A DNA stretch of 64,000 nucleotides from Aidingimonas lacisalsi (GTDB taxonomy: Bacteria > Pseudomonadota > Gammaproteobacteria > Pseudomonadales > Halomonadaceae): NCBI RefSeq assembly GCF_008079445.1, contig NZ_VRYH01000002.1, forward strand, positions 580,821 to 644,820. The letters run 5' to 3'. Of this stretch, positions 62,700 through 64,000 are shown in pieces. The translations under genes and the position numbers were made by a program. Numbering within the stretch: position 1 is the stretch's first letter; each line of letters starts with the position of its first letter. The notes beneath the pieces were generated by a model. That model was given only the letters and a program-made list of their open reading frames with translations. It had not been told where the DNA came from and did not search any database.

Positions 62700-62901
62700 A
62701 AGGATATTGCTTGATTCTTTGACGTTATCTCTGATGGGTAAGTACCCTAGCATCCATGTACGCTGGACGCACGGCAATACCTGACGTCCTCGTGAGACTC
62801 TGTACAGGCTGAGTCGCGAGGTACGTACGGACGTGCAGCATCCGAGGGAGATGCTTGATGACCGTTGTTTTTATTGATTCCTGAATTCTTCTGGATATTC
62901 G
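62700..62901 (+). other. leader region of cysD with imperfect stem-loop
   Basis: This 202-base gap holds no gene. It includes a long imperfect hairpin (62784-62826) with the paired segments CCTCG / CGAGG and GACTC / GAGTC around a ten-base loop. It could be a structured leader or part of a CysB-responsive promoter; neither is shown by the sequence. Confidence 0.35.
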
Positions 62902-63819
62902 ATGACTGAGTTAACCCCCGAACGACAGACGCACCTGAAACAGCTCGAAGCCGAGTCAATCCATATCATCCGTGAGGTGGCGGCCGAGTTTGCCAAACCG
63001 GTGATGCTGTACTCCATCGGCAAGGACTCCTCGGTGATGCTGCACCTGGCGCGCAAGGCCTTCTATCCCGGTACGCCGCCGTTTCCGCTGATGCACGTCA
63101 ATACCACCTGGAAGTTCCGCGAGATGATCGAATTCCGCGATCGGATGGCGCGGGAGTCGGGCATGGAATTGATCGAGCACATCAACGAAGAGGGGCGTCA
63201 GGCGGGCATCAATCCCTTCGACCATGGCAGTGCCAAGTACACGGATATCATGAAGACCCAGTCGCTCAAGCAGGCGCTGGACAAGTACGGTTTCGATGCG
63301 GCATTCGGGGGCGCACGCCGCGACGAGGAAGCGTCGCGGGCCAAGGAACGGGTCTACTCGTTCCGCGACAAGTATCATCGTTGGGACCCGAAGAACCAGC
63401 GCCCGGAGTTGTGGAATATCTACAACGCCAAGGTCAACAAGGGCGAGTCGATCCGGGTGTTTCCGCTGTCCAACTGGACCGAGCTGGACATCTGGCAGTA
63501 TATCTACCTGGAATCGATTCCCATCGTGCCGCTGTACTACGCTGCCCCCCGCCCGGTGGTCGAGCGTGACGGCATCGACATCATGGTCGATGACGATCGG
63601 TTGCCGCTGGAGCCTGGCGAAGTGCCGGAAGAGAAGTGGGTCCGCTTCCGTACGCTGGGTTGCTACCCGCTGACCGGCGCGGTGGAATCGAAGGCCACCA
63701 CGCTACCCGAGATCATCCAGGAGATGCTGCTGACCAAGACCTCCGAACGCAGTGGCCGTGCCATCGACCACGACCAGGCTGGCAGCATGGAGAAGAAGAA
63801 ACGCGAGGGGTATTTCTAA
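62902..63819 (+). CDS. cysD: sulfate adenylyltransferase subunit 2
   Basis: CysD, with the GTPase CysN, activates sulfate to adenosine 5'-phosphosulfate. The 305-residue protein has the ATP-pyrophosphatase loop [17 protein letters not shown] (about 34-50), the [22 protein letters not shown] region (about 135-156) and the [12 protein letters not shown] segment. The ATG follows only a weak TCTGGA. cysN starts 137 bases later, with a REP-like element between. Confidence 0.97.
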   Translation: MTELTPERQTHLKQLEAESIHIIREVAAEFAKPVMLYSIGKDSSVMLHLARKAFYPGTPPFPLMHVNTTWKFREMIEFRDRMARESGMELIEHINEEGRQAGINPFDHGSAKYTDIMKTQSLKQALDKYGFDAAFGGARRDEEASRAKERVYSFRDKYHRWDPKNQRPELWNIYNAKVNKGESIRVFPLSNWTELDIWQYIYLESIPIVPLYYAAPRPVVERDGIDIMVDDDRLPLEPGEVPEEKWVRFRTLGCYPLTGAVESKATTLPEIIQEMLLTKTSERSGRAIDHDQAGSMEKKKREGYF

Positions 63820-63833
63820 CGCTTGTTGGTCTG

Positions 63834-63908
63834 ATCGCGACTGAAGTCGCTCCTACATGACACCAGGCGAGGTAGCCGAGGTGGGTAGGAGCGGTGTCGA
63901 CCGCGATG
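63834..63908. repeat. REP/BIME-like dispersed repeat, copy 2
   Basis: The left hairpin GCGACT-ga-AGTCGC is followed by TCCTAC (63837-63856). The right half is GTAGGA followed by GCGGT-gtcg-ACCGC (63885-63904). It has the same design as the element at 17-103. It lies between cysD and cysN, where it could form a stem-loop that alters the balance of the two subunits. Confidence 0.75.
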
Positions 63909-63956
63909 CTTCGTTTGCATGGCTCCACCCATATTTCCATTTTCCCAGGGTTGATT

Positions 63957-64000
63957 ATGTCCCACTCTTCTCCCTTGATCGCCGACGATATCGAGTCCTA
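63957..64000 (+). CDS. cysN: start of sulfate adenylyltransferase subunit 1 (partial)
   Basis: The last 44 bases begin an open frame MSHSSPLIADDIES that runs off the window. CAGGG precedes the ATG by a short distance. The identification rests on position after cysD and on the N-terminal SxLIADDIxxY-type sequence common in CysN proteins. Confidence 0.75.
   Translation, partial: MSHSSPLIADDIES

Overview
The window looks like a chromosomal segment of a moderately halophilic gammaproteobacterium, most likely Halomonas or a close relative. The clues are the strongly acidic porins, the gammaproteobacterial housekeeping set (lgt, thyA, folA, proQ, cmoM, rsmC, greB, nudF-yqiB-cpdA, cysDN), an NAGGN-type M42 peptidase, and many tripartite tricarboxylate transporters (TTT) and FCD-type GntR regulators. 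This is inference from protein families; no 16S rRNA gene is present.

Layout. 0.1-10.6 kb: an NRDE protein, a response regulator with a degenerate kinase core, a TauE-type exporter, lgt, thyA, then a porin plus phosphonate-type ABC transporter (phnD-phnC-phnE) lying between thyA and folA, and proQ. 11.0-18.2 kb: a second porin and three cyclic-di-GMP genes (two GGDEF-EAL paralogues, one with a damaged EAL domain, and a Cache-PAS-GGDEF protein). 18.3-28.8 kb: an orphan NAGGN-type peptidase, then a dipeptide-type ABC operon with a fused permease-ATPase and its GntR regulator, divergent from a DUF1028 protein and an M20 amidohydrolase, and an AraC regulator. 29.0-42.4 kb: a catabolic region with two TTT systems, an FCD-GntR and a LacI regulator with recognisable palindromic operators, a SAF-domain oxidoreductase, a phosphodiesterase-like protein and a cycloisomerase-type enolase-superfamily enzyme, probably for sugar acids. 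A short EAL-domain relic lies at 34.9 kb.

42.6-48.6 kb: tRNA-Arg(CCT) and a patchy copper region: a 40-residue membrane protein, a cupredoxin, a truncated copA multicopper oxidase, a DUF2933 protein and a Cu(+) P-type ATPase, then an FNR-type promoter and a glutaredoxin-membrane fusion. 48.6-51.5 kb: an L-talarate/galactarate dehydratase-like enzyme and an amidase. 51.5-53.4 kb: cmoM and rsmC. 53.5-59.3 kb: a cyclic-nucleotide-binding membrane protein, a CHASE2 adenylate cyclase, a TPR plus beta-barrel protein resembling Slam/DUF560 translocators, and a FecR-domain protein with a TbpB-like C-terminal domain. I consider this the best candidate for an undescribed system: periplasmic sensing, cAMP synthesis and surface display or export. 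59.3-64.0 kb: greB, a TPR protein, nudF-yqiB-cpdA, and cysD with the start of cysN.

REP-like elements of the same design lie at both ends of the window (17-103 and 63834-63908), the second between cysD and cysN. I found no complete insertion sequence, prophage, CRISPR array or rRNA.
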